From contig CABVAY010000001.1 of assembly GCA_902496455.1 (NCBI GenBank), positions 62,001 through 126,000 of the forward strand: a DNA stretch of 64,000 nucleotides, written 5' to 3'. Source of the DNA: an uncultured Collinsella sp. Its GTDB lineage: Bacteria; Actinomycetota; Coriobacteriia; Coriobacteriales; Coriobacteriaceae. The first letter of the stretch is position 1; each line of letters begins with the position of its first letter. Both the position numbers and the translations under genes were made by a program. The notes beneath the pieces were generated by a model that worked only from the letters and a program-made list of their open reading frames with translations, was not told where the DNA came from and made no database searches. Below, piece by piece: positions 9,662 to 17,387 of the stretch.

Positions 9662-9785
9662 AGTTTAAAGCGACCTGATGGGCGATCTTTATACCGGCAG
9701 ACAAAAAGGGGGTACCGACCAACGTCGATACCCCTTACAAGCCACTATGTCAGCGCGCACGGTGCCGAGCGCACGACCCGCACGC

Positions 9786-10223
9786 CTACTTGCGAGAATT
9801 GCTCAGCTTATTGATCAGCGCCTCAAGACGCTCGCCGTCCTCGGCCGTCTGGGCAATAACCAAAATCGTATCGTTGCCGGCAAGCGAGCCAAGCACATCG
9901 GGCAGCTCTGCCGCATCAACAGCGGCGGCGATGCCGGAAGCCGTACCAGGCTGAGCCTTGATCATAACCAGATTATCGGTGCGCAGAACGCCCGTTACGA
10001 GCTCGGAAACCATACGCTGCAGGTGCAGGTCCTCTGCCAGAACATAGATGCCCTCAGGGAGCTTACGCAGCCCCATATCGGCAATATCGCGAGAGACAGT
10101 CGCCTGCGTGCAATCAAAGCCCATAGCGCGGAGCTCATCGACCAGCACGCGCTGCGTGCGGACGTCCTTATTGCGCACAATATCTCTAATGGCATCCTGG
10201 CGCCCATTGCGTTTTTTAGCCAT
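9786..10223 (-). CDS. argR: Arginine repressor ArgR
   Basis: Arginine-responsive transcription regulator of about 150 residues. The N-terminal winged helix (residues 1-70) carries the family pattern TQATVSRDIADMGLRKLP. The C-terminal domain contains the oligomerisation and arginine-binding features GTASGIAAAVD and GNDTI. The ATG at 10223 is preceded by GGAGAGAGG and gives MAKKRNGRQDA; the upstream extension is not needed. A 15-bp palindrome lies 34 bp upstream and a longer inverted repeat further up, candidates for autoregulation. No arginine biosynthetic genes are adjacent. Confidence 0.95.
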   Translation of the reverse strand: MAKKRNGRQDAIRDIVRNKDVRTQRVLVDELRAMGFDCTQATVSRDIADMGLRKLPEGIYVLAEDLHLQRMVSELVTGVLRTDNLVMIKAQPGTASGIAAAVDAAELPDVLGSLAGNDTILVIAQTAEDGERLEALINKLSNSRK

Positions 10224-10256
10224 ACAAACCCTCTCTCCAAAAGATGGCGGAGACAA

Positions 10257-10271
10257 TCAATCAGTGATTGA
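10257..10271. promoter_or_regulatory. Palindrome upstream of argR, candidate operator
   Basis: TCAATCAGTGATTGA is a perfect 7+1+7 palindrome 34 bp upstream of the argR start. It does not closely match the classical ARG box, so assignment to ArgR is only positional. Confidence 0.4.
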
Positions 10272-10311
10272 ATAGTTTAACGCTATTTGAAGGCTTTTGT
10301 GTATAAGAACG

Positions 10312-10349
10312 CATTTCGAAACAATTCTATGCAAATTTGTTTCGAAATG
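10312..10349. repeat. Perfect 13-bp inverted repeat between the glycosyltransferase and argR
   Basis: CATTTCGAAACAA and its exact complement flank a 12-nt AT-rich spacer. It sits 6 bp after the glycosyltransferase stop and about 90 bp before argR. No T run follows on the minus strand, so an operator is as likely as a terminator. Confidence 0.6.
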
Positions 10350-10355
10350 AGCCGT

Positions 10356-11396
10356 TTAGGCGGTTTTTGCGCCCGTCCGGTTAAGAAAAGCTGCCAGATG
10401 CGTACACATCACGCACCGCGCGGGCTTGGCGCTGGCGATCGGCCCAAACAACAGACCGAGTCCCCGATGGTTATCCTTGAGCGCGGCGACCATCTGACGG
10501 GTTCGAGGCGCCTCGAGCATATCACGCATGCGGGCGGAACGCTCGATTGACGACACTCCATGCGGGCTCAGACACAAATTCTCGATGCAGGCGACCAGTC
10601 CGGCAAAGTAGAACTTTTGGCTTGCCAGCTTGAGCCGACCACCGCTATCTGCTTCCGAGAGTGAGTCCGCAAGCTCGTCGAGCGCTCGAGTGTCATCGGA
10701 TATCCTGGCATACATGGTGGGATCAAAGGCATCTGTAAGCTTAGGTGCCACCGCGTGGAAACAAGCGTCGCCGCAGCCGGACACGAATCGTGCCTGCGAG
10801 AGCGCATAAGCCATAAACTCAACCGTACGGTACGCCTTGCCGCGCGACAGGCATGCCTCAAACAGCGAGCGGCTGTACATCACGCCAGAGGTCTGAACGA
10901 CAAGGCCGCCTAAAATCAACTGGGGCAGCCCGGTCACCATCGAGGATTTGCTATCAATGGAAATATGAGCAGCATCCAAGACGCGCGAATGGCGCTCTCG
11001 ATGTGCATCATAGCGGTCGAGCGACACCGTGGGGAGCACTATGTCTGCCGTAGTATCGCACGCGATATCGACCATCTTGGAAAGGGACTGCGGAGCAAAC
11101 CACTCATCGGCGTTCATAGCGATGATTTGAGAGCCACGCGAGGCAGCAAAACCGGCACGAAGGCAAGCACCGCGCTTCGCGTCCTCGACGTCAATCAAAT
11201 CAATATGGATGTCCCTGTCGGCAGCAACCTGAAGCGAATGGCGCACACCGGGCGCAGCATCGCGGCAGACAACGACAATCTGCAAATCGTAGAGGTCTTG
11301 GTTCTGGATACTCTCGAGCGCACGCATCGCATAGCTGGGCGAACCTTCTACCACAAGGATCACCGAAAGTCGCGGATGCGAGCCACGTCGAACCAA
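10356..11396 (-). CDS. Family 2 glycosyltransferase
   Basis: A 346-residue protein with a GT-A fold N-terminus: the nucleotide-sugar binding strand is LSVILVVEGSPSYAMRALES (residues 9-28) and the repeated-strand pattern DLQIVVVCRDAA follows. The usual acidic DxD site appears as NADEW near residue 95, slightly degenerate. The C-terminal half is helical with several cysteines and no clear membrane segment. No ATG or GTG suits the frame; a TTG with GAGAGG upstream is the best start. It is alone, without cell-wall or exopolysaccharide genes nearby, so the sugar and acceptor cannot be named. Confidence 0.7.
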   Translation of the reverse strand: MVRRGSHPRLSVILVVEGSPSYAMRALESIQNQDLYDLQIVVVCRDAAPGVRHSLQVAADRDIHIDLIDVEDAKRGACLRAGFAASRGSQIIAMNADEWFAPQSLSKMVDIACDTTADIVLPTVSLDRYDAHRERHSRVLDAAHISIDSKSSMVTGLPQLILGGLVVQTSGVMYSRSLFEACLSRGKAYRTVEFMAYALSQARFVSGCGDACFHAVAPKLTDAFDPTMYARISDDTRALDELADSLSEADSGGRLKLASQKFYFAGLVACIENLCLSPHGVSSIERSARMRDMLEAPRTRQMVAALKDNHRGLGLLFGPIASAKPARCVMCTHLAAFLNRTGAKTA

Positions 11397-11557
11397 GTTA
11401 TCCGTCCTCTCGACAGCAATGAATCAAACCGTGGTTCATGGTACACCCCATAAATAAAAGCAATGAGACACCGGTTGCACTGCACGCCAAGAACAGATGT
11501 TGCACACGCGCAGCCCACAGATGACAGATGCCGACGAACGGCGCGTCAAGCCCTCCC
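11397..11557. other. Short intergenic region, nothing recognised
   Basis: This lies between truA and the glycosyltransferase, both on the minus strand, and so is expected to hold the glycosyltransferase promoter. No repeat, terminator or small gene was seen. Confidence 0.4.
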
Positions 11558-12382
11558 CTAGTCGAGCACGACAAGCTCGGCGGGATCGTAATCCACGCCC
11601 ATAAACGTAAGGCCGCAGGCAGGAGCCGTGGGGCCCGCAGCGGTACGATCGCAAGCATCGATGACCTCGCGCATCCACTCGGGTTTACGGCGATGCATGC
11701 CAATCTCGACAAGCGTGCCAACGATCGTACGGACCATCGAATGCAGAAACGCATTGCCCTCGATGGTAAACGTCAGGATGTCCTCGCCAAACGCAACCTC
11801 ATGGCCAAACTCGGCCCGCATCACGCAGCGGTGCGTAGGCTTGCCCACGGCAGAGGCGACCTTGCAAAAGCTCTTAAAGTCCTGCTCACCCAAAAGCGCG
11901 GGACAGGCCGCAGACATGGCCTCGACGTCCAAGGGATAGCGATGCCACCACACGGCACCACGGGACAGCACGGGGCGCGCATCGCGATCGGCAATACGGT
12001 ACGTATACATACGGGAACGCGCGTCAAAGCGTGCAGAAAAGCCCTTACGGGCCCTGTAGACCTCGTTTATGGCGATATCTTTAGGCAGCAGGGCATCCAT
12101 AGCCCGCAGCCACCTACGGCGCGTAAGGGCGAGCTCAGCGTCCGTTATGGGCACGCTGATGTACTGAGCCACGGCATGCACGCCGGCATCGGTACGACCT
12201 GCGCACGTCAGATCGATCGGACGGCGAAGCAGCGTCTCGATGGCTCGACGCAGCTCACCCGCAACCGTCGTCTGTCCCGGCTGCTCGGCAAATCCGCTAT
12301 ACGACGAGCCATCATAGGCCACGCGAAATACGAGCGTGGCGTCAAGCTCGGGGGTCAAATTGAAATCAGACGGCGCGGTCAT
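11558..12382 (-). CDS. truA: tRNA pseudouridine synthase A
   Basis: Makes pseudouridine at positions 38-40 of the tRNA anticodon stem. The 274-residue product has the N-terminal YDGSSYSGFAEQPGQTTV, the catalytic aspartate motif CAGRTDAGVHA near residue 60, RFDARSRMYTYRI, and the C-terminal FLHSMVRTIVGTLVEIG. The ATG at 12382 has GGGAG upstream; an in-frame TTG just before it is less likely. It follows rplQ in the classical alpha-operon order, but a strong terminator separates the two, so it may depend on readthrough or its own promoter. Confidence 0.95.
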   Translation of the reverse strand: MTAPSDFNLTPELDATLVFRVAYDGSSYSGFAEQPGQTTVAGELRRAIETLLRRPIDLTCAGRTDAGVHAVAQYISVPITDAELALTRRRWLRAMDALLPKDIAINEVYRARKGFSARFDARSRMYTYRIADRDARPVLSRGAVWWHRYPLDVEAMSAACPALLGEQDFKSFCKVASAVGKPTHRCVMRAEFGHEVAFGEDILTFTIEGNAFLHSMVRTIVGTLVEIGMHRRKPEWMREVIDACDRTAAGPTAPACGLTFMGVDYDPAELVVLD

Positions 12383-12417
12383 GGGCGCTCCCAACAAACA
12401 AGTAACGGTATCGCGAC

Positions 12418-12448
12418 AAAAAAAGAGGGGTACGCGAACGTACCCCTC
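12418..12448 (-). terminator. Terminator of the spc-alpha ribosomal operon
   Basis: Read on the minus strand, a perfect 10-bp stem GAGGGGTACG/CGTACCCCTC with a 4-nt loop is followed by seven T residues, 27 bp after the rplQ stop codon. Confidence 0.93.
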
Positions 12449-12474
12449 GAATATAGCCTATGCAGACGGAATGT

Positions 12475-12942
12475 CTACTCAGCGGTCTCCTCAGCAGGAG
12501 CCTCCTCGACAGCCTCGACCTTCTTGGGAGCAGCGGCCTTCTTGGGGGCCGGAGCAGCCTTCTTGGCCTTAGGCGTGCAAGGCTCGGTGACGAGCTCCAT
12601 GATAACGATGGGAGCGTTGTCGCCCTTGCGGTTGCCGAGCTTCATGATGCGGGTATAACCGCCGTTGCGGTCCTGCCACATGCCCTGGGCAGCCTTGTCG
12701 AAGATCTCGGCAACGAGCTGCTTATCGCCGAGCTTGGCGATAGCCAGACGACGAGAGTGCAGGTCGCCCTTCTTGGCCCAAGTGATGATCGGGTCGACGA
12801 CCGAACGCAGCGCCTTAGCGCGGGTCTCGGTGGTCTTGATGCGGTCGTTCTCGAAGAGGGCCTTAGCAAGGCTCTTCTTCATGGCCTTGGTGTGGCTCGC
12901 ATCGGTGCCGAGCTTCAGGCCCTTCTTAACGTTGTGACGCAT
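12475..12942 (-). CDS. rplQ: 50S ribosomal protein L17
   Basis: Large-subunit protein near the exit tunnel. It starts MRHNVKKGLKLGTDASHTKAM, with the family pattern RALAKALF-like and IITWAKKGDLHSRRLA. The conserved core ends near residue 120; a tail rich in Ala, Lys, Pro and Glu (KKAAPAPKKAAAPKK then acidic) extends it to 155, as in many actinobacterial L17 proteins. It is the last gene of the ribosomal operon, 30 bp after rpoA. Confidence 0.97.
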   Translation of the reverse strand: MRHNVKKGLKLGTDASHTKAMKKSLAKALFENDRIKTTETRAKALRSVVDPIITWAKKGDLHSRRLAIAKLGDKQLVAEIFDKAAQGMWQDRNGGYTRIMKLGNRKGDNAPIVIMELVTEPCTPKAKKAAPAPKKAAAPKKVEAVEEAPAEETAE

Positions 12943-12972
12943 GGTCTAGTTTCTCCTCAAATATGCGAAGCA

Positions 12973-13914
12973 TTAAGCCTTCAGGCTCAGGCCCATGGAC
13001 TCAAGCTTGTCCTTCACTTCCTCGATCGACTTAACACCGAAGTTACGGATGTTGAGCAGATCGTTCTCCGAGAACTCAACGAGCTGACGGACCGAGTGAA
13101 TGCTGGCGCGCTTAAGGCAGTTGTAGGAACGGACGGAAAGGTCCAGATCCTCGATCTGCTTGTCCAGCTCGGCGTTGTCGTTGGTGACCTCGGGAGCGAA
13201 GATCGAAGCCTCCTCCTCGACCTCGGGGGTCTCGGCAAGGTTCATAAAGGCGGCCATATGCTGGTTGATGATATTGGCAGCCTGGACCACGGCGTCGCGC
13301 GGGGCGATGGATCCGTTGGTCTCGATCTCGAGGACAAGGCGGTCGTAGTCGGTGTGCTGACCGACACGACAAGCCTCAACGAGCTTGGCGCAACGGGAAA
13401 CCGGCGAGTACAGCGAGTCGACATGGATCACACCGATGGGATCGTTATCGCGCTTGTTGGCCTCGCCAGAAACATAGCCGCGGCCATAGCCGATGCGCAT
13501 GCTCATGGTGAGATGGCCACCCTCGGTGAGCGTAGCGATGTGCTGCTCGGGGTTGACCAGCTCAAACTCGGACGGAATAAAGAAGTCCGCACCGGTGACC
13601 TCGCAGGGGCCGTCAACCGAGATGGTGGCGGTCGCCTCGTCGGTCGTGCCGAGAGCCCTGAAGACAAGACCCTTGACATTCAGGACGATGTCGGTGACAT
13701 CCTCGACCATGTTAGGGATGGTCATGAACTCGTGCTGCGCACCATCGATCTGAATAGCCTCGACAGCGGCACCCTCGAGCGAGGACAGAAGAACGCGACG
13801 AAGGGAGTTACCCAGCGTATCGCCGTAACCACGCTCGAGCGGCTCGACGGAGACACGAGCAGACGTCTCGTTGATCTCTTCGACCTGAACCTGAGGCCTA
13901 ATGAATTCTGACAT
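12973..13914 (-). CDS. rpoA: RNA polymerase alpha subunit
   Basis: Scaffold of RNA polymerase. The N-terminal dimerisation domain (to about residue 230) shows RVSVEPLERGYGDTLGNSLRRVLLSSLEGAAV, diagnostic for RpoA. An acidic linker leads to the C-terminal UP-element/activator-binding domain (SVRSYNCLKRASIHSVRQL and NFGVKSIEEVKDKL). 313 residues, normal length. It sits between rpsD and rplQ in the usual alpha-operon position. Confidence 0.98.
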   Translation of the reverse strand: MSEFIRPQVQVEEINETSARVSVEPLERGYGDTLGNSLRRVLLSSLEGAAVEAIQIDGAQHEFMTIPNMVEDVTDIVLNVKGLVFRALGTTDEATATISVDGPCEVTGADFFIPSEFELVNPEQHIATLTEGGHLTMSMRIGYGRGYVSGEANKRDNDPIGVIHVDSLYSPVSRCAKLVEACRVGQHTDYDRLVLEIETNGSIAPRDAVVQAANIINQHMAAFMNLAETPEVEEEASIFAPEVTNDNAELDKQIEDLDLSVRSYNCLKRASIHSVRQLVEFSENDLLNIRNFGVKSIEEVKDKLESMGLSLKA

Positions 13915-13946
13915 GTATTACCTCCAGCCTCAGCAGCCCGGATGGA

Positions 13947-14543
13947 CTACTTAGAGTAGAGCTCGACGATGAGCTGCTCGTTGATATCACCGCTGATCTG
14001 CTCACGCGTCGGCAGAGCGAGCACGTTACCAGACAGCTTCTCGATATCGACCTCGAGCCAGCCAGGAACCTCAAAGCGCTCGGAGGAAATCAGGGCCTCC
14101 TTGATGGGGAGGAGGTCACGGAACTTCTCGCCGACAGCGACGACGTCGCCGGCCTTGACGCGGTAGGACGGGATGTCCACGCGCTTGCCGTTCACGGTGA
14201 AGTGACCATGACGGACGGACTGACGAGCCTCTTTGCGGGTGCGGGCGAAGCCAAGACGGAAGACGACGTTGTCGAGGCGAGACTCAAGGATGATCATGAG
14301 GTTCTCACCGGTGACGCCGTTCATCTTGCGGGCCTTGTTGAAGTAGCCGTGGAACTGCTTCTCCAGAACGCCATAGATGAACTTGACCTTCTGCTTCTCG
14401 CGCAGCTGCATGCCGTACTCAGATTCCTTGCGACGGCGCTTGGGCTGACGGATAGATTCCTTCTTGCTGCTGTAACCGAGCTCAGCGGGATCGATCCCGA
14501 GCTGACGGCAGCGCTTAAGAACAGGAGTCCTGTCGATTGCCAT
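13947..14543 (-). CDS. rpsD: 30S ribosomal protein S4
   Basis: Primary 16S rRNA binder and, in many bacteria, translational regulator of the alpha operon. 198 residues. The N-terminus (MAIDRTPVLKRCRQLGIDPA) lacks the zinc-binding cysteine set of C+ S4 proteins, so this is the C- form. The S4 RNA-binding domain carries ESRLDNVVFRLGFARTRKEA and RQSVRHGHFTVNGKRVDIPS. Downstream of rpsK and upstream of rpoA. Confidence 0.97.
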   Translation of the reverse strand: MAIDRTPVLKRCRQLGIDPAELGYSSKKESIRQPKRRRKESEYGMQLREKQKVKFIYGVLEKQFHGYFNKARKMNGVTGENLMIILESRLDNVVFRLGFARTRKEARQSVRHGHFTVNGKRVDIPSYRVKAGDVVAVGEKFRDLLPIKEALISSERFEVPGWLEVDIEKLSGNVLALPTREQISGDINEQLIVELYSK

Positions 14544-14562
14544 ATTGATACGATCCTTTCAG

Positions 14563-14967
14563 TTACACGCGGCGACGCTTCTTGGGGCGGCAGCCGTTGT
14601 GCGGAATGGGGGTCTTGTCCTGGATGCTCGAGACCTCGAGGCCAGCAGCCTGGAGGGAGCGGATGGCGGTCTCACGACCGGAGCCGGGGCCCTTGACGAA
14701 GACGGAAACCTTCTTCATACCGTGCTCCATGGCCTGCTTGGCAGCAGCCTCGGCAGCCATCTGGGCAGCGAACGGCGTGGACTTACGGGAGCCCTTGAAG
14801 CCCACCTGGCCAGCCGACTTCCAGGAAATGACGTTGCCCTGGGGATCGGTGATCGAAACGATCGTGTTGTTGAACGTAGAACGAATGTGAGCCTGGCCCA
14901 CGGAAATATTCTTACGGTCCGCGCGCTTCAGACGGGCAGCGCGAACGTTCTTCTTAGCAGTAGCCAT
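14563..14967 (-). CDS. rpsK: 30S ribosomal protein S11
   Basis: Platform protein of the small subunit. 134 residues, with HIRSTFNNTIVSITDPQGN, SWKSAGQVGFKGSRKSTPFA and the C-terminal signature VSSIQDKTPIPHNGCRPKKR. Short basic N-terminus. Between rpsM and rpsD. Confidence 0.98.
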   Translation of the reverse strand: MATAKKNVRAARLKRADRKNISVGQAHIRSTFNNTIVSITDPQGNVISWKSAGQVGFKGSRKSTPFAAQMAAEAAAKQAMEHGMKKVSVFVKGPGSGRETAIRSLQAAGLEVSSIQDKTPIPHNGCRPKKRRRV

Positions 14968-14981
14968 CTATCTAGCGCTCC

Positions 14982-15356
14982 TTATTTCTTCTTCTTAGCA
15001 CCGATCTGACGCTTCGGGCCCTTGCGGGTACGAGCGTTAGTGTGGGTGCGCTGACCGCGGACCGGGAGGCCCTTGCGGTGACGAAGGCCGCGGTTGCAGC
15101 CGATGTCCATAAGGCGCTTGACGTTCTGGTTGCGCTCACGGCGGAGGTCGCCCTCAACCATGATCTGGTTCTTGTCGATATAATCGCGGATGGCGTTAAC
15201 CTCATCCTCGGTGAGGTCCTTAACGCGCGTATCCACGTTAACGTTGCACTCGACGCAAATCTTCGTCGCAGTGGTGCGGCCGATGCCGTAAATGTAGGTC
15301 AGACCGATCTCAACGCGCTTCTCACGCGGGAGGTCGACACCATTAATACGGGCCAA
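14982..15356 (-). CDS. rpsM: 30S ribosomal protein S13
   Basis: Head protein contacting the P-site tRNA. 124 residues: ARINGVDLPREKRVEIGLTY at the N-terminus, the H2TH-like core YGIGRTTATKIC, and the C-terminal RGLRHRKGLPVRGQRTHTN followed by a basic tail. 14 bp separates it from rpmJ upstream and it is followed closely by rpsK. Confidence 0.98.
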   Translation of the reverse strand: MARINGVDLPREKRVEIGLTYIYGIGRTTATKICVECNVNVDTRVKDLTEDEVNAIRDYIDKNQIMVEGDLRRERNQNVKRLMDIGCNRGLRHRKGLPVRGQRTHTNARTRKGPKRQIGAKKKK

Positions 15357-15370
15357 CGTAGTCTCCTCTC

Positions 15371-15484
15371 TTAACCCTGACGCTGCTTATGACGGGGGTT
15401 CTCGCAAATGACGAGGACCTTGCCATGGCGCCTAATGATTTTGCACTTATCGCACATCTTCTTGACCGAAGGACGTACCTTCAT
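15371..15484 (-). CDS. rpmJ: 50S ribosomal protein L36
   Basis: A 37-residue gene beginning MKVRPSVKKMCDKCK and ending NPRHKQRQG. The zinc-binding pattern C-x2-C-x12-C-x4-H is intact, so this is the zinc (C+) form. It lies in the usual infA-rpmJ-rpsM order, with GGAAGAACG before the ATG. Confidence 0.96.
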   Translation of the reverse strand: MKVRPSVKKMCDKCKIIRRHGKVLVICENPRHKQRQG

Positions 15485-15634
15485 CGTTCTTCCTTTCGGT
15501 AGCGCTCAAACTACTTCCCTACTATCTACTCGCCCAGCCGCAGGCGTTTAAAACTATGGCTGGTCTTCACACACAATCCGACCGTAGGTTGAGCTAAGCC
15601 TGCAGTCGGAAATGGAGTGCGTGTATGCGTGCCG
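15485..15634. other. Gap between infA and rpmJ, possible internal promoter region
   Basis: 150 bp inside an otherwise tightly packed operon. No small gene, strong hairpin or T run was seen. Its length leaves room for an internal alpha-operon promoter or leader, but I could not identify one. Confidence 0.35.
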
Positions 15635-15859
15635 CTATTTGTAGCGATAGGTGATGCGGCCGCGGGTCAGGTCGTACGGGGAAAGCTCCACGACAACCCT
15701 ATCACCGGGGAGAATACGGATGTAATTCATTCGGATCTTGCCAGAAATGTTGCACAGAACCGAATGACCGTTCTCGAGCTCGACCTTAAACATGGCATTG
15801 GGCAGCGGTTCCTTTACCGTACCCTCGAGCTCAATTGCGTCTTCCTTCTTCACAAGCAA
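15635..15859 (-). CDS. infA: Translation initiation factor IF-1
   Basis: Small S1/OB-fold factor that binds the 30S A site during initiation. The core DAIELEGTVKEPLPNAMFKV, GHSVLCNISGKIRMNYIRIL and GDRVVVELSPYDLTRGRITY is unmistakable. The start is uncertain: TTG at 15859 has GAGAAAG eight bases upstream and gives 74 residues; a GTG two codons later is the alternative. No ATG is in frame. Confidence 0.96.
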   Translation of the reverse strand: MLVKKEDAIELEGTVKEPLPNAMFKVELENGHSVLCNISGKIRMNYIRILPGDRVVVELSPYDLTRGRITYRYK

Positions 15860-15957
15860 TCATCTTTCTCTAGAAAACGACAGCGATTGAGTATTCTACA
15901 ACACGTATGCACGCATCGTAATAACTTCGTAATGGCTCCACAACTAAGTGGAACTTG

Positions 15958-16746
15958 TTACATTTCTCCGCCTTGGAGCGAGCACCAAGCACCTTGGGCA
16001 TCCGTGGTGAGAATCACCGGACCGTCATTGGTAATGGCGACGGTGTTCTCGTAATGCGCGGCAGGCAGGTGGTCGTTGGTCGTAACAATCCAACCGTCGG
16101 AGCCCGTGCTCACATGGTTGGAACCCATCGTAACCATCGGCTCGATGGCAATGACCATGCCGGCCTGGAGGCGAACGCCCCTCCCCTTCTTTCCATAGTT
16201 AGGAACGTTGGGGTCCTCGTGCATCACGCGTCCAATGCCATGGCCAACATAATCACGAAGCACGCCGTAACCGTGAGACTCGGCGAGGGACTGAACGGCA
16301 TAACCGACGTCCCCGATATGGTTACCGGGAACAGCCTGCTCGATGGCAGCCTTAAGGCAATCGCGCGTGACCTCACACAAAGCCTTGGCTTCGGGCGTGG
16401 GGGTGCCGACGAAAAACGTCCAAGCGTTATCGCCGACCCAACCGTTGACAACGGCTCCCGTATCGATGGAGATGATATCGCCATCGCGCAGGATCATGTC
16501 GGGGTTGGGAATACCGTGTACCACGGCATCGTTAATCGATGCGCAAATGGTTCCGGGAAACCCGCCGTAACCCTTAAAGGCTGGGGTGCCACCATGCATG
16601 CGGATAATCTGCTCCGCGAGCTGATCGAGCTCAAAAGTCGAAACGCCGGGGCGCACCATGGCTCCAACGTGGCGGAGCGCCATCTTAGATAGCGCTCCTG
16701 CCTTCTTCATCTGCTCGATTTGCGTTGCAGACTTAATCTTGATCAT
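15958..16746 (-). CDS. map: Methionine aminopeptidase type I
   Basis: Removes the N-terminal methionine of nascent proteins; cytosolic two-metal enzyme. 262 residues. The metal ligands are visible as the two aspartates in SIDTGAVVNGWVGDNAWTF (near residue 95-110), the histidine in VGHGIGRVMHEDP, and glutamates in AIEPMV and HYENTVAI. The start overlaps the end of adk by 4 bp, showing translational coupling. It sits in the conserved secY-adk-map-infA order. Confidence 0.97.
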   Translation of the reverse strand: MIKIKSATQIEQMKKAGALSKMALRHVGAMVRPGVSTFELDQLAEQIIRMHGGTPAFKGYGGFPGTICASINDAVVHGIPNPDMILRDGDIISIDTGAVVNGWVGDNAWTFFVGTPTPEAKALCEVTRDCLKAAIEQAVPGNHIGDVGYAVQSLAESHGYGVLRDYVGHGIGRVMHEDPNVPNYGKKGRGVRLQAGMVIAIEPMVTMGSNHVSTGSDGWIVTTNDHLPAAHYENTVAITNDGPVILTTDAQGAWCSLQGGEM

Positions 16747-17369
16747 AGACCGAGAGCCTCTTTGACATCCCCGTACACGGTCTCGCGAGCCTGGTCACCG
16801 TTGACCGACTTGAGCAGACCCTGGCCACGATAGTAGTCGACGAGCGGGCTCGTGGACTTCTCGTAGACGTCGAGACGGTTCTTGATGGTCTCGGGCTTGT
16901 CGTCGTCGCGCTGATACATCTCGCCGCCACACTTGGGGCAGGTAGCATCGGCAGCGGTGCCGGTGTAACCGCAGGCGCGGCAGGTGCGACGCGAAGACAG
17001 ACGATCGATAATGACCTCGGGGGCCACATCGACCAGAAGGGCGCAGTCGATCTCGCGACCCATGGCGAAGAGCTCGGAATCGAGCGTCACGGCCTGGGCG
17101 GTGTTGCGCGGGAAGCCGTCGAGGATGAAGCCCTGCTGGGCGTCATCGGCGGCAAGGCGCTCCTTGACAAGGTCGATCACGAGCTGATCGGGAACGAGCT
17201 CGCCAGCGTCCATGTACTTCTTAGCCTGAATACCAAGCTCGGTGCCACCCTTGACGGCAGCACGCAGCAGGTCGCCCGTGGAAATGTGAGCGACGCCAAA
17301 CTCGGCGACGAGCTCCTGTGCGACGGTACCCTTACCGGCACCCGGAGCTCCGAGCAATACGAGGTTCAT
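16743..17369 (-). CDS. adk: Adenylate kinase
   Basis: Interconverts ATP and AMP with two ADP. The P-loop GAPGAGKGT is at residues 7-15, followed by HISTGDLLRAAVK and DGFPRNTAQA. The lid is of the long, zinc-binding kind, with cysteine pairs in RTCRACGYTG and ATCPKCGGEMYQRDDD. The ATG at 17369 (GAGG seven bases upstream) is preferred to the TTG two codons earlier; the product is 208 residues. Confidence 0.97.
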   Translation of the reverse strand: MNLVLLGAPGAGKGTVAQELVAEFGVAHISTGDLLRAAVKGGTELGIQAKKYMDAGELVPDQLVIDLVKERLAADDAQQGFILDGFPRNTAQAVTLDSELFAMGREIDCALLVDVAPEVIIDRLSSRRTCRACGYTGTAADATCPKCGGEMYQRDDDKPETIKNRLDVYEKSTSPLVDYYRGQGLLKSVNGDQARETVYGDVKEALGL

Positions 17370-17387
17370 GAGCAATCCTCCTCTAGC

